Source: Liolophura sinensis
Lineage: Eukaryota; Mollusca; Polyplacophora; Chitonida; Chitonidae
Reading direction: 5' to 3'
Length of the DNA: 64,000 bases
Assembly (NCBI RefSeq): GCF_032854445.1
Contig: NC_088305.1
Coordinates: 29,474,628-29,538,627 of the forward strand
Of the stretch, positions 46,727 through 56,763 are shown piece by piece. The position numbers and the translations under genes were made by a program. Positions within the stretch are counted from its first letter, which is position 1; each line of letters starts with the position of its first letter. The notes under the pieces are model-generated. The model had not been told where the DNA came from and ran no database searches. It saw only the letters and a program-made list of their open reading frames with translations.

Positions 46727-47050
46727 AGTACGTGAGGTATGTGTGATATTTGTGTTATCTGAAGTATGTGTGATATTTGTCACGTACGGTATGTGTGATA
46801 TTTGTGTCGCATGAGTTATGTGTGATATTTGTGCTGCGTGAGGTATGTGTGATGGTTGTGTTATGTGAGGTATGTGTAATATTTGTGTTACGTGAGGTAT
46901 GTGTGATATTTGTGTTGCATGAGGTTTGTGATATTTATGTTACGTAAGATATGTGTGATAATTGTGTTGCATGAGGTATGTTTGGTATTTGTGTTACGTG
47001 AGGTGTGATATTTGTGTTACGTGAGATATGTGTGATATTTGTGTTAAACT
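46727..47050. repeat. 27-bp minisatellite, about 12 copies
   Basis: Array of GTGAGGTATGTGTGATATTT then GTGTTAC, with point variants and deleted units. Intergenic between the channel and the UPF0047 gene. Confidence 0.95.
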
Positions 47051-47114
47051 TAGATTCATGATAATATTATGGGTACCTCGTCTCATATGCTTCGTCCTTG
47101 ATTAATTTTGGCCG

Positions 47115-47300
47115 GTTTATTCCATTTATTTATTTGATTGGTGTTTTACGCTGTACTCTAGAATATTTCACTTATACCACGGCGGCCAGTATTATGGTGG
47201 GTGGAAACCGGGCACAGCCCAGGGGAAACCCACGACCATCCGCCGGAGAGGAAGCCAGCATGACCTGGACTTGAACTGACGGCGACCGCATTGGTGAGAT
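47115..47300 (-). mobile_element. SINE-B, reverse orientation
   Basis: TTTATTTATTTGATTGGTGT, TTTACGCTGTACTCTAGAAT, ATTTCACTTATACCACGGCG, GTATTATGGTGGGTGGAAAC and GAGGAAGCCAGCATGACC, then the start of the head-proximal region (GACGGCGACCGCATTGGTGA). Confidence 0.88.
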
Positions 47301-48044
47301 ATTCCATTTAACGCCGTACAGAAAAAAGTATTTCAAATACAACAAGGCTCAAGTTTATGAGTGAATGAAAAGCGGCGCCCTTCGCCAGGCACCTGAAAAC
47401 CTCCAAACGTCAAGCTGCAGCCAAGCAGACAGAATGGTTGAGACAACAGCGCCGTTTTGGTTTACGTATGCCAATATACAAAGCTGTTGTTGGTTATGTT
47501 GATTCATCAACCAACCCATTCTTTTCAAATGTTCCATATTTCAATTAACCAGCGGCATTTCTTTAAGTCGTAAACATGAGACACTCCCACATTTGACCTG
47601 GCAAAAGAGAGTAAAACCGGAGCAGTTAAGACAGTGTGGTAATTGGCAAATGGTCAAATGTAACCCGCGAAATACCGTCTGTTACCAATTTTCCTGAATT
47701 AGGGGTTTTATTGAAACTGTTCGACGTGTCCCAACACTGTTTTATCAATGACTCTCTGGAAAAATGCTGATAAGAGTAGGAGTTAATTACGAGACGAACA
47801 CAATCAGTGACCCTAGTTTTCTGATCGGAAAATCAATAGGTCTAATGGCTTTACCAATCAAGATCTGGAAGTATTTACTTTGTACAGTTCCCCGTCTTTC
47901 AGTGCTCTCAAGAACCATTCATCCAATCGATTCCATACTTGCTAGGTGTATTGTTGATGACCCAAGAAAGTGCAGGATAGATTACCGAAACACTGAATAG
48001 AAATTGAGCTGATAATGCACTGCCTTCCGTACCCATGCATGTAT
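47301..48044. other. Intergenic, nothing recognised
   Basis: Unique-looking DNA; short frames at 47355-47537 minus and 47764-48000 plus lack support. Confidence 0.4.
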
Positions 48045-48360
48045 GCTTTTGGTTTAACGTCGTACTTAGCAATTTTTAAGTCATGTGACGGTGAGGAGTC
48101 ATTAGGTGTTTGCACATATACTATATCTTTTTGTGGAACGGTGAGTCCATGCCACCAAATTGCTGCTGCCATTGAAGTATCATGCCCGAAGACACCAGAT
48201 ATGACAGGCCACCCAGTTACATTGTACTGACACTGCGCCAGTCAGTCCTGTTTCCTTGCTCTAACCTCTCAGTGCTAGGCTCCAAGCAAGGCAGCAACAA
48301 GTACCATTTTTAAAGTCCTTGGTATCACTCGACCAAGGTTCGATCCCAAGTATCCCGACT
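48045..48360 (-). mobile_element. SINE-C, near full length
   Basis: Left GGTTTAACGTCGTACTTAGC, TTTTTAAGTCATGTGACGGT; middle GAAGACACCAGATATGACAG; right AAGTACCATTTTTAAAGTCC, CTCGACCAAGGTTCGATCCC, with box-B-like GGTTCGATCCC. The tRNA-like box A end is cut by an adjoining SINE-B fragment. Confidence 0.85.
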
Positions 48361-48430
48361 TCTATTTATTTGCTTATTTCATTGGTGTTTTCCTCTGTAC
48401 TCCAGAATATTTTACTTAGACGACGACCGG
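48361..48430 (-). mobile_element. SINE-B tail fragment inserted next to SINE-C
   Basis: TCTATTTATTTGCTTATTTC, ATTGGTGTTTTCCTCTGTAC, TCCAGAATATTTTACTTAGA. Directly abuts the SINE-C copy, suggesting insertion into it. Confidence 0.7.
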
Positions 48431-49009
48431 TACCGATATCTGAGTTGACAAAGAGATCCAGGGTAAATTCTGGGTCGGGTCACACCTAATTTCTTCGAAG
48501 AGGAAGTTCTAGCCTCCTCGCTTCGCGTTCACCATTAGGCCTCAGACCCCCATTAATTTTCCATAAGCGACAAAGTTAACGTCTAGCGCTGTAGCTCAGT
48601 CCGAAACATTCCGTGGCCAATAAGCTTTGGTGCATACCTGGCCCAGCCTGTGAGAAAGAAGCCATAAAAATCTTGACATAGGTTGGCCGTCAAAATCGAG
48701 ACCTTTCCATGCCGGCAGCTGGGAGGAACGCCAGCCTAGCAACGCCAAGGGGACGTCACTCGCAGCCTCATCCCTACCGCACACCTTGTGCCCTCTCGCC
48801 CAGAATTTCAAACTTTCATCAATAAAGCTCATACCTCCTCAAAGTTTAGACAGTTTTTACATTTAATATATTTTAATACCAAGCATGCACCTGTACACCA
48901 AAAATAGGCGCCTGGGAGCAAAAATAAAAAAGACTTTATACCCTAAAATACACAGAATTACAATCGTCCCTACTGAAAAGCGGTAGTTGTAATGGGGGTC
49001 TGTGTTCAT
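48431..49009. other. Intergenic, nothing firm
   Basis: 48430-48545 resembles a degraded SINE head region (GGGTAAATTCTGGGTCGGGT). The rest is unrecognised. Confidence 0.35.
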
Positions 49010-49240
49010 TAAGGCGAAGTGTAACGAATGGTTGACCCGCATCAGTATAATGACTCGGGTGGGGCTTCTTACATGGCTTCGGTAAGTCATCTCAATGAAA
49101 CAGCACTAGACAAAAGAGCCCCGGAAATTCGTCATGCAACAAGAGGCAGATTATATACACTCTAATGACTCCTTCGTCGTCATATGCCTGAAAAATTCTT
49201 AAGAATGACGTTAAACCCCAAGCACTCACTCACCCACTTA
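49010..49240 (+). mobile_element. SINE-A, plus orientation, head truncated
   Basis: GACCCGCATCAGTATAATGA, GCAACAAGAGGCAGATTATA, GACTCCTTCGTCGTCATATG, GAATGACGTTAAACCCCAAG and CACTCACTCACCCACTTA. The mirror of the 17446 copy. Confidence 0.85.
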
Positions 49241-49315
49241 GATGACGCGGCTGGCATTATGGTGGGAGGTAACAGAGCAGAGCCCGGGGAAACCCATGAC
49301 CATCCGCAGGTTGTC
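49241..49315 (-). mobile_element. SINE-B internal fragment
   Basis: GGCTGGCATTATGGTGGGAG, AGAGCAGAGCCCGGGGAAAC and CCATGACCATCCGCAGGTTG, flush against the SINE-A tail. Confidence 0.75.
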
Positions 49316-49740
49316 CCGATTTTGATAAGGATGTTCTAACGATTAGGCAAACGACACAGTCGGTTTGTACAAGCTGCATTCTTAAGATCTCTAAAACGGC
49401 TCTCAGCGACTGTCCCATAGCTTGGAACCAATACTATACGAAAAAGAGACATACCAGAGACAAACGGCTAGAAATACAACACATGATACATACTCCTTAC
49501 AGCGCATGTGACACTCTCTAAACTCCACTGCCATCACCAGACACGCTTGACCTGTCGAGCTTGTGCCAAGCATGCAGGCTTGTTTAGGCTTAGCCTCAAA
49601 TGAAACATAGGAGAAATGAAACATAATTGAAAATATTTCTCGAGATATGTATAGTTTTATTTTGTACATGTACATGTATGTATACATATATTAAAACAGA
49701 GACAAATGAGTATATCAAATACAACAAAGTTGGGTAAACT

Positions 49741-49787
49741 TCATGAGATAGGAGCTCCCTGTATTGTCACAACTATTTTCCTTGAGC
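49741..49787 (-). CDS. UPF0047 terminal coding exon
   Basis: Completes Gly136, then SRKIVVTIQGAPIS and TGA. Acceptor TGTTTCAG. A poly-A signal candidate (AATAAA on the minus strand) lies near 49654-49660. Confidence 0.93.
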
Positions 49788-52700
49788 CTGAAACAAGACA
49801 AATAAAATGTCAAATTGATCTAAAACAGGACTGACCTGAAAAGACAGTTCAGAGTGGGAAGGTCAGCTAACAGCCTGTGGATGGTCGTGGGTTTCCCCAG
49901 GGCTCTGCCTGGTTTCCTCCCACCGTCATGCTGGCCACCGTCGTGACATATTATTGAGTACGACGTAAAACACCAATCAAATAAATAAATAAATAAATAA
50001 ATATACAGTTCAGACACAAATGCAGATAAAAGCCGTTCAAGACAATGAGAAAATTGAATTTATGAAATTTCTGACTTTTTCAATAAATTTGCATTTTCTC
50101 ATTTAACTCTGTGATAATGAACTTTTTTTATACCTACATGTACCTTTATATGCCTTCATTCCTTATCAGGAGGTAAATACAAAATATAACTTAATTAAAA
50201 AAAAAAAAACTGAAATGGAAGTGTCTGCCTTTGTGCTCGATCTTTTCATATATATTTTGATAAAATATGAATGTTTAGACACATTTAGACGCATTCGTCT
50301 TAAGATAACATTGGTGAGGGGGGCAAAACTTCAATTCGCAAAGCCCAAAAATAAGTTTCAAGATGGTACTTCAAATTTCGGCCTAAATGAAAATAACACA
50401 TTTATGCAGACTATACCTTAAATGAAAGAGCTATACTTAAGGTTAAATAAAATATCTCAATTTTCTGCCAGCAGTGCTTGTTATTGGACTATTTAATAGT
50501 TAAACATCAAAGGCTTAGCAGTGTCCTTTAGGACACCATTATAACAGATTACACACGACATTGCGCTTAGCTTTGCCCAGTCACTAGCTCTTCAGGGCAT
50601 GGCATTCCAGACACATTTTGGCAGCCTACAGCCACAAATGTAGACATGATGTGGCCCTCCGGCACATCCCAAACTCTTCCTTCTCGAGTTGGCATTTACC
50701 TTAAAAGCCACAATTATCATGGCATATGAACAGATTCAGCTGAGACTGGAAATGCATATTAATCCCACAGTCGGAGTAAAAGTTCAAGCACAGTGACATC
50801 ACAATGAATACTCAAGAGAAGGAAAGGAGGCTTTTCATTGTACTAGTCTAAACCATGATAGGACCTTTAATGTGTCTCCAATCTGTGGATTTTACAGAAA
50901 ATAACAATGTTTAAATCTATTTTTCTCTCTCACCAAAAACATTAAAGAATTGAAAAAAACAAAAAAAACAACAACAGAATTTCACACAGTTTGTATAGCA
51001 TTTTCAATTAAGGTATAGTTTGTGTTAATGTATTTTCTTTGAAGACAGAAATAGTTTCAGGAATCAGCCCCTGGCTGTAAAACAGCTAGCAAGGACTGTA
51101 ATATCAGGATTAACAAGAAAGATCAGCAACTCTGATCATTGTGGCATTAGTATAGAGTGAGCAGATTTTATTTCTCCTTTTTTTCCCAACCCTTTGTTAT
51201 TAGGTGAATTATCAAAGAGTTACCAGAGTTGTCTGCCCTTACCTCCTCTATCTCTGTGCTCGCACAGCCAGAGACCTTGCCATGTGCCTAGATTGGCTTT
51301 ACCGTCTGTTATAGGTATCGTAACACTGCTGCCAAAAAATAGGGCCTTCAGGTGTGCAGGCTGTAATGAAAGTCAAGGAAAGACTTGTATCCACAAGAGA
51401 TTACAACCACAAAGATTGCTATATTTACAAGTAATTATTCTGAAATAGAACGTCTTAATGACTTTCAATACGTTGTGATTTGCAGTTGTGGTGGTTGATG
51501 TTGTGTCAAGAGCTACTCTGGTAAAACATCCAGATATCTTCCCAACATAGGCTTGTTTGCTTTGGATTTAATACACATATTCAACATTATTTATTAAGGC
51601 GGAGCCTCCTTGTAGCAAGCTGGTCTCCATGCTGACACATGTATAGTGCTGCCTCACTAGAATACCATGCCAAAGACACCAGACACGATGCCCCAGGCAG
51701 TCACATTTCCAGATTAACACAAGGAGACGACCAGTACTTTACCTATCCTGATATGGTGAAAACTGAAGGTGTATCAACTACATAAGACATAACAGTACTG
51801 CCAGCGGAAACCGCAACACGGCCAATGTAAATCAAAACACAGCCTAAGGAAACCATACTACAGCCAAAGGAGACCATATTACAGCCCAGGAAACCACAAA
51901 ACAGCCCAAGGAAACCACAACACAGCCCCAGGAAACCACATTCATAACAGTAAACTCAAGGAACCGCTATCACAGCCAAAGTAAACCACAACACCGTCTT
52001 ATGTTTGTTACTGGTCTCCCACCAATATGGTGTGTACGTCTGTATGTCACATGTGGGGAGGTTGTGAGAAACTTGCCATTTGTCAAGGTTTTTGGGTTAA
52101 TTAAGGCATTCCTGACATGAAACTGACTGCCATTCCATCAGCGAAAATCTCTTACAGCATTTAAGAAATGTCAAATAAAATAGATAAACATGAGACACTG
52201 CCAAGATATGACATGGACAGAAATAAATATGGTAACTAAATATCTGTATAAAATTAAATCATCTTACCATATCATCTGGTCCCTCACAGGAATGTTTAAA
52301 TGGAGTAGACTGAAAGAGATGAGAACATCAATGAACCAGATGGTGACTGTTGTGGAGGAATATTTGAAATGGTCAGAGAGAGCAGGTTCTGATACTCAAC
52401 ATAAACAAAGCATGCAAGTGCCCTGATGCCCTTTCAACACTCTCACTTAAGGTGACTTTAATATCATACAAGGCAAAGGCTTCCCGTATTTAATTTTTAG
52501 AGGGTAAAATGATATCTAGTACTTTAAATGAAATGTTCAATAAGCTATTTACCTCTGGTACAAGTTTATTCATGAACATCTCAGTATCGTCTCTGAAAAG
52601 AAAATGATTAGATTTATTTAAAGTCACCCAGTTCAATCTTCAGTCAAGCTTGAAAACAGGTGTCACATGTTTTCTTGACATACTGTTTTGGAGAATTAAG

Positions 52701-55226
52701 TTATACTTGTATTATCCATGTTATATGATACTGGACCATGGTTACTTGTATAAGGTTTCAGGGTCCCGTTTTACGAAGCACTCACAATTTACGCCTGGAG
52801 TAATACATCACCATGGTAACTCTGCTTCATGTTGTGACACCTATAGGTTTCAATAGGACAACAGGCAGACAAATGGTCTGCCAACAGACAAACATTTCAT
52901 TACCAGCTGGGAAATAAAGAGCAGTGCTCACGTGAAGTCATACAGAAATGGGTAGGCTTTATGAAGTCGACATCTAGAGAAAAAACTCAACTCACCTCAC
53001 AGAAGGATCCCAGTTCTGGGGGGATAAAAACAAAAAAATTTTAAAGTTTGACCATAAAGACATATTGAGTGAATTCTCAGTTATTATATCTTCACACTGA
53101 CCTGGGAGCTTGGCCATCATACTGTTCTTTTCTCAGTATAGACGAATCCAAAGCATAACATGGGAATAAGACAGGTGTGAGGCTCAGACTGATTTGGCTG
53201 TTCCATCTAACTGGGGGACCTGGCTCCTGGGCCTCAGTATTTGTTTTTATATGCATCTGATTGGTGTTTAGGGTCATACATGAAAATTTATCACTTTCAA
53301 AACTGAAGTCAGGCTGAGGGGTGAAGGAAAACTGCAGAGTCCGGAATGAATCAGAGAATGGCTAGGAAACTATTGCCTGGTAGCTAACAAGCCATCTGAC
53401 AGAAACAATGTATTTAAGGTACTAAATTTTATTTAGAGTGAATACTGTACTCAAACATTTTTCTTTTGTATAATCAGCCGCACAATTTAAGGAGAATGGT
53501 TACATGTGCAAAGACCCCTCCCCCCCAGATGTACAAAGATCCCCTGAATGTACAAAGATCCCTTGGATGTACAAAGATCCCCCTGACGTACAATGATTCC
53601 CCTGACGTACAATGATCCCCCGGATGTACAATGATACTCCAGATGTACAAAGATCCTGTGGATGTACAAAGATCCCCCAGATGTACAAAGATCCCCTTAA
53701 TATACAAAGATCTCCCGGATGTACAAAGATCCCCTGGATGTACAAAGATCCCAGGATGTACAAATCTCCACGGATGTACAAAGATCTCCCAGATGTACAA
53801 AAATCCCCTGAATATACAAAGATCTCCTGGATGTACAAAGACCCCCTTGATGTACAAAGATCCCCTGGATATACAAGATCCCAGGATGTACAAAACGGTA
53901 GGTCCACAGAAAATAATCTACATACACTAAACTTATCACCTGAAGTAATGTTAAGAAAAGTCTTTCCATGTACTATTTATTTATTTATTTGATTGGTGTA
54001 TTTCACTTATACGTAAACACAACTACTTAAAACTGATAAAATGCTTGGAATAATTGTACATGAGTATGAGCTTGAGATTTCCTACAAGCACAGACAATTA
54101 ACTGGAAGCACTCTTGCATGGAAGCATCACTAAATAATAACCCTTGCTGGTGGAGAAAAACCTCTGACCTCACAGATCAAGGTAAGTATGACGTTAAACC
54201 CCAAGCACTCACTCACTCAAAGATCAAGGTAAGTATGACGTTAAACCCCAAGCACTCACTCACTCAAAGATCAAGAACCAAATGGCTGCAAGAACCCAGG
54301 GGCCTATTCCACACAGCCAGTCGCAATTTGAGTCAAAATTTAAACCCTCAAAACACGGATTAGTTTTTTGTACTAGAAGGTGAAATTTCCCACATTTGTC
54401 TTAAGGTGAGGTTAAGGAAGTCAAAATTTTAATTTCTAGTGACCTAAAAAGAATACTGGCTTTATGGAATAGGCTCATGTGCCTTTATATTGACTGAAAG
54501 TGAAACTGTTAGGGGAGGTAATCACTTACCTCATTCAGGGCTATGCTGGCAGATGTATGTTTAACTGGAAAAAAAGGAATGAAGAAAACAAACATGAACA
54601 ATTGTATCAAATTAATCAAAACATTTAGTGTATGTTATAAATATGAGATAATATATCACTTAATCAATACACCATAACTGTACTGGCAACTGACAAGAAA
54701 ACGTATGTACATCTGTTCACTTCGTTGGTCGTTGGATCACAAGCAGTTACACCGTCTTAGGCCAACCTTAAAAATTCATTTATGTTGTCTGGATCAAAAT
54801 AGAACCTGGATGTCCGAAACACCCTCTTTCCCTCTGCAAACCCATTATTGCACAAAGTACCTGAACAGGAGTAATTATGAAAAAAATTACCAGATTTAAA
54901 TGAAACTTAAGCATGTTCAAGTTCAGATAATAGGAAAAATGCAAGGTAAGTTTGATCAAAATCGCTGTAACTGCGGGTGCACTGGAGGGTGGGGGGTGGT
55001 ATAAAACTAGGGTCAGTGGGTAAAAAACATGTATTAATACATGTTATATTAAAAGAACATGCATGGAATACTTACTAAGAACATGCATCAGTCCCACTTT
55101 GATATTCTTCATCTCTGGTGTATTTCTGTGAACCTCTTCACCTATGAGATGACATCCTCGTTTTTTGGGTGACAGCTGGATCTCTTTCTGATACCATACC
55201 GACCCCGTGTAAGCCTTACTGGCCAT
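49741..55226 (-). CDS. UPF0047 / YjbQ-family protein, complete, 150 aa
   Basis: Minus-strand exons 55076-55226, 54530-54564, 52996-53015, 52553-52592, 52268-52309, 51243-51360, 49741-49787; all AG/GT, phases join to 453 nt ending in TGA. Family hallmarks in order: SVWYQKEIQLSPKKRGCHLI (residues 9-28), IKVGLMHVLIKHTSASIALN (42-61), NWDPSVRDDTEMFMNKLVPE (63-82), KHSCEGPDDMPAHLKALFFG (87-106), VTIPITDGKANLGTWQGLWL (109-128), SRKIVVTIQG (137-146). Length equals the usual ~140 aa single-domain family. Conserved polar residues His53, His88, Glu91 and His99 likely form the pocket. Bacterial YjbQ has been linked to weak thiamine-phosphate synthase activity; the role in animals is not known to me. Start at ATG 55226 by homology, but the frame is open upstream to the acceptor, so an extended N-terminus is possible. 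Confidence 0.94.
49850..50005 (+). mobile_element. SINE-B, head truncated
   Basis: GTGGGAAGGTCAGCTAACAG, GGTCGTGGGTTTCCCCAGGG, CTCCCACCGTCATGCTGGCC, GAGTACGACGTAAAACACCA and (AAAT)n. In the last UPF0047 intron. Confidence 0.88.
50006..51242. other. Last UPF0047 intron, remainder
   Basis: AT-rich intron without recognised repeats or exons beyond the SINE-B copy at its left end. Confidence 0.45.
51243..51360 (-). CDS. UPF0047 coding exon 6 (118 nt)
   Basis: PAHLKALFFGSSVTIPITDG, then ANLGTWQGLWLCEHRDRG. Acceptor ATTACAG, donor GTAAGG. Confidence 0.95.
51590..51750 (-). mobile_element. SINE-C-like fragment
   Basis: CCATGCTGACACATGTATAG, TACCATGCCAAAGACACCAG, ACACGATGCCCCAGGCAGTC. A diverged internal piece of SINE-C. 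In UPF0047 intron 5. Confidence 0.5.
51805..51995. repeat. ~22-bp minisatellite, about 9 copies
   Basis: Array of AAGGAAACCACAACACAGCC with variants (CATACTACAGCCAAAGGAGA). In UPF0047 intron 5. Confidence 0.85.
52000..52185 (+). mobile_element. SINE-D fragment
   Basis: TATGTCACATGTGGGGAGGT, GAGAAACTTGCCATTTGTCA, GAAACTGACTGCCATTCCAT, then an A-rich tail. Matches the body of 43240-43420. In UPF0047 intron 5. Confidence 0.6.
52268..52309 (-). CDS. UPF0047 coding exon 5 (42 nt)
   Basis: STPFKHSCEGPDDM, containing the family's H-x(2)-EGPDDM motif. Acceptor CTTTCAG, donor GTAAGA. Confidence 0.94.
52553..52592 (-). CDS. UPF0047 coding exon 4 (40 nt)
   Basis: Completes Arg69, then DDTEMFMNKLVPE. 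Acceptor TTTTCAG, donor GTAAAT. Confidence 0.93.
52996..53015 (-). CDS. UPF0047 coding exon 3 (20-nt micro-exon)
   Basis: NWDPSV plus two bases of Arg69. Acceptor CCCCCCAG, donor GTGAGT. Essential: without it the conserved ExxxPxVR motif and the phase are both lost. Confidence 0.92.
53525..53895. repeat. 19-bp minisatellite, about 19-20 copies
   Basis: Array of GATGTACAAAGATCCCCTG with variants (GACGTACAATGATTCCCCT, AATATACAAAGATCTCC). In UPF0047 intron 2-3 next to the micro-exon. Produces overlapping shadow frames on both strands with a 19-residue period. Confidence 0.95.
53973..54012 (-). mobile_element. SINE-B tail fragment
   Basis: CTATTTATTTATTTATTTGA then TTGGTGTATTTCACTTATAC; the rest of the element is missing. 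Confidence 0.6.
54181..54270 (+). mobile_element. Tandemly duplicated SINE-A tail
   Basis: Two copies of a ~49-bp unit ending GTATGACGTTAAACCCCAAG, CACTCACTCACTCAAAGATC; AAGATCAAGG is also repeated. Looks like a SINE-A 3' end duplicated together with its flank. Confidence 0.8.
54298..54478. mobile_element. ~180-bp MITE-like element
   Basis: Ends are inverted: GGGGCCTATTCCACACA at the left, TTTATGGAATAGGCTC at the right. No reading frame inside. In the UPF0047 intron upstream of the micro-exon. Confidence 0.5.
54530..54564 (-). CDS. UPF0047 coding exon 2 (35 nt)
   Basis: Completes Ile51, then KHTSASIALNE, the most conserved motif of the family. Acceptor TTTTCCAG, donor GTAAGT. Confidence 0.93.
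55076..55226 (-). CDS. UPF0047 coding exon 1 (residues 1-50)
   Basis: MASKAYTGSVWYQKEIQLSP through IKVGLMHVL; donor GTAAGT. The exon itself extends to 55262 (acceptor TTCCAACAG) with twelve further in-frame codons (GRTSSLLTKNIV), either 5' UTR or coding. Confidence 0.92.
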
Positions 55227-55299
55227 CACAATGTTCTTTGTCAACAAAGATGATGTACGACCCTGTTGGAATTTGATTCATTTAATTGGGGCTCAGTAA

Positions 55300-55350
55300 G
55301 AATGTTTATATTTATTTATTTGATTGTTGTTTAACTCACGAATTTTTCAC
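55300..55350 (-). mobile_element. SINE-B tail fragment
   Basis: TATTTATTTATTTGATTGTT then GTTTAACTCACGAATTTTTC, a diverged 3' end, just upstream of UPF0047 exon 1. Confidence 0.5.
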
Positions 55351-56661
55351 ATATATGGTAACAGTCAGTTTCATGGGTGTAACTCAAACCACCTGACATA
55401 AACCACTGAAAATTGGCAACTCACTGGTGAACTTACTCACATGTGACATACCACAATATGCAATGTATTGGTGAAAGACAAGTGGTCTTTAGCAAACATT
55501 AACAATACTGCATGTGCAAAAAGTATTATTCTGGGCCGTATCTAGAGTCACTTTGCTTCTGGAAAACATTTGGGCTCCCAAACTGTTGGCTGCCCAAACT
55601 AAACAAGCTGTATTAAAACTGACTAAAGTAAATGTAACAAACAAATGATGGTTTACTAATAAAAAATTAAGTTTTCAGATAAATGTCTTTCATTCACAGA
55701 CTCAAAAGCTCTTAGAAAGCATGATTTTGTATTGAATTTATAAAATTTCTTTATGCACAGTTACGATGTCACCATTACAGTTTGGGATCAGAACCTTACA
55801 TGTTTTCCTAGATAAGGCCCTGTGTCATCGGCTACTTACTATCACCAAGGCACCTTAGGCTGTAAGGTGCACGAATCTACAAATTACTCGTCCAAAGCTA
55901 GGTTTGAACCAACACTTAATCTGTGCTAACAACTGACAGATAAGTACCATTAACCATTAGAGCGACATTTGTTAGATATGCTGAGTCTGGCAGTACAACA
56001 GGCAGTACAAACAAACTCAAGCCCTTGCAGCCCAGAAAATAGCCAATCGATGTTGCACTTGAGAAAAATCGACAGACGAAAATGTTAACAGTACAAGGTG
56101 TATTATTGTAGCCCAGACTCCTTTTCCTCCACTGATCTAGTGTGACTTTTATTTGCACGAGACTTGGTGGATAACATAGACAATTGTTCTTGACCTTCGT
56201 TGAGTACCACTGTTAGCATCTGAGACCCCATCAACGCTAAGCCGGTATAAGAAAAGGAACTGGAGACTTTTGGGGCTAGTAAGCGTAGTATTACTGCAAC
56301 CTTAAGGACGTGTGAATGAAGATTTACATAACAGGTAATATTTGTCTCAAAGAAGATCCCAAATCAAAGTATACATTCAACATACAATTTATAAACTACA
56401 CATGAATTATGTTTCAATGTTCATCATCATAATCAGTTCATCACGTGAACCGATCCACTGCTCGGATCCACTGCCATAGGCCGGCAGTTAGCCCAGACGC
56501 TTAACCGCCGGCAGTGTACCTAATATCTGCTACTAACATAACAGTTATATTAGTCCTAGCTAATGTCATCTGCTAAATTCACAGTTTATCCAGCCTTCGA
56601 GTTGGAGTTCCATATCTTATTATGAACAATGACAACTGCTCACCACACATCTGTCACCTAC
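55351..56661. other. UPF0047 upstream region or first intron
   Basis: No gene recognised. 55800-55975 reads on the minus strand like a tRNA-derived SINE head (TCTAATGGTTAATGGTACTT, then GGTTCAAACC). Depending on the true 5' end of the UPF0047 gene this is its first intron or its upstream flank. Confidence 0.4.
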
Positions 56662-56763
56662 CAGTAATTCTTTCACGCAGACTAGCGGCCCTGCCTCTTG
56701 CCCTCCACAGACGGAATCAGTAAACAAACTTTTAGCAAAGAAACCAAGAAACAGTCTAACCAT
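56662..56763 (-). CDS. Candidate 5' coding exon of the UPF0047 gene
   Basis: ATG in a good context (G at -3, G at +4) opens 34 codons, MVRLFLGFFAKSLFTDSVCG through VKELL, ending at donor GTAGGT. The phase matches the extended frame of the next exon (55227-55262), which would add a 46-residue N-terminus. The first ~15 residues are hydrophobic and basic, like a targeting peptide. Could equally be chance or an untranslated leader. Confidence 0.35.
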
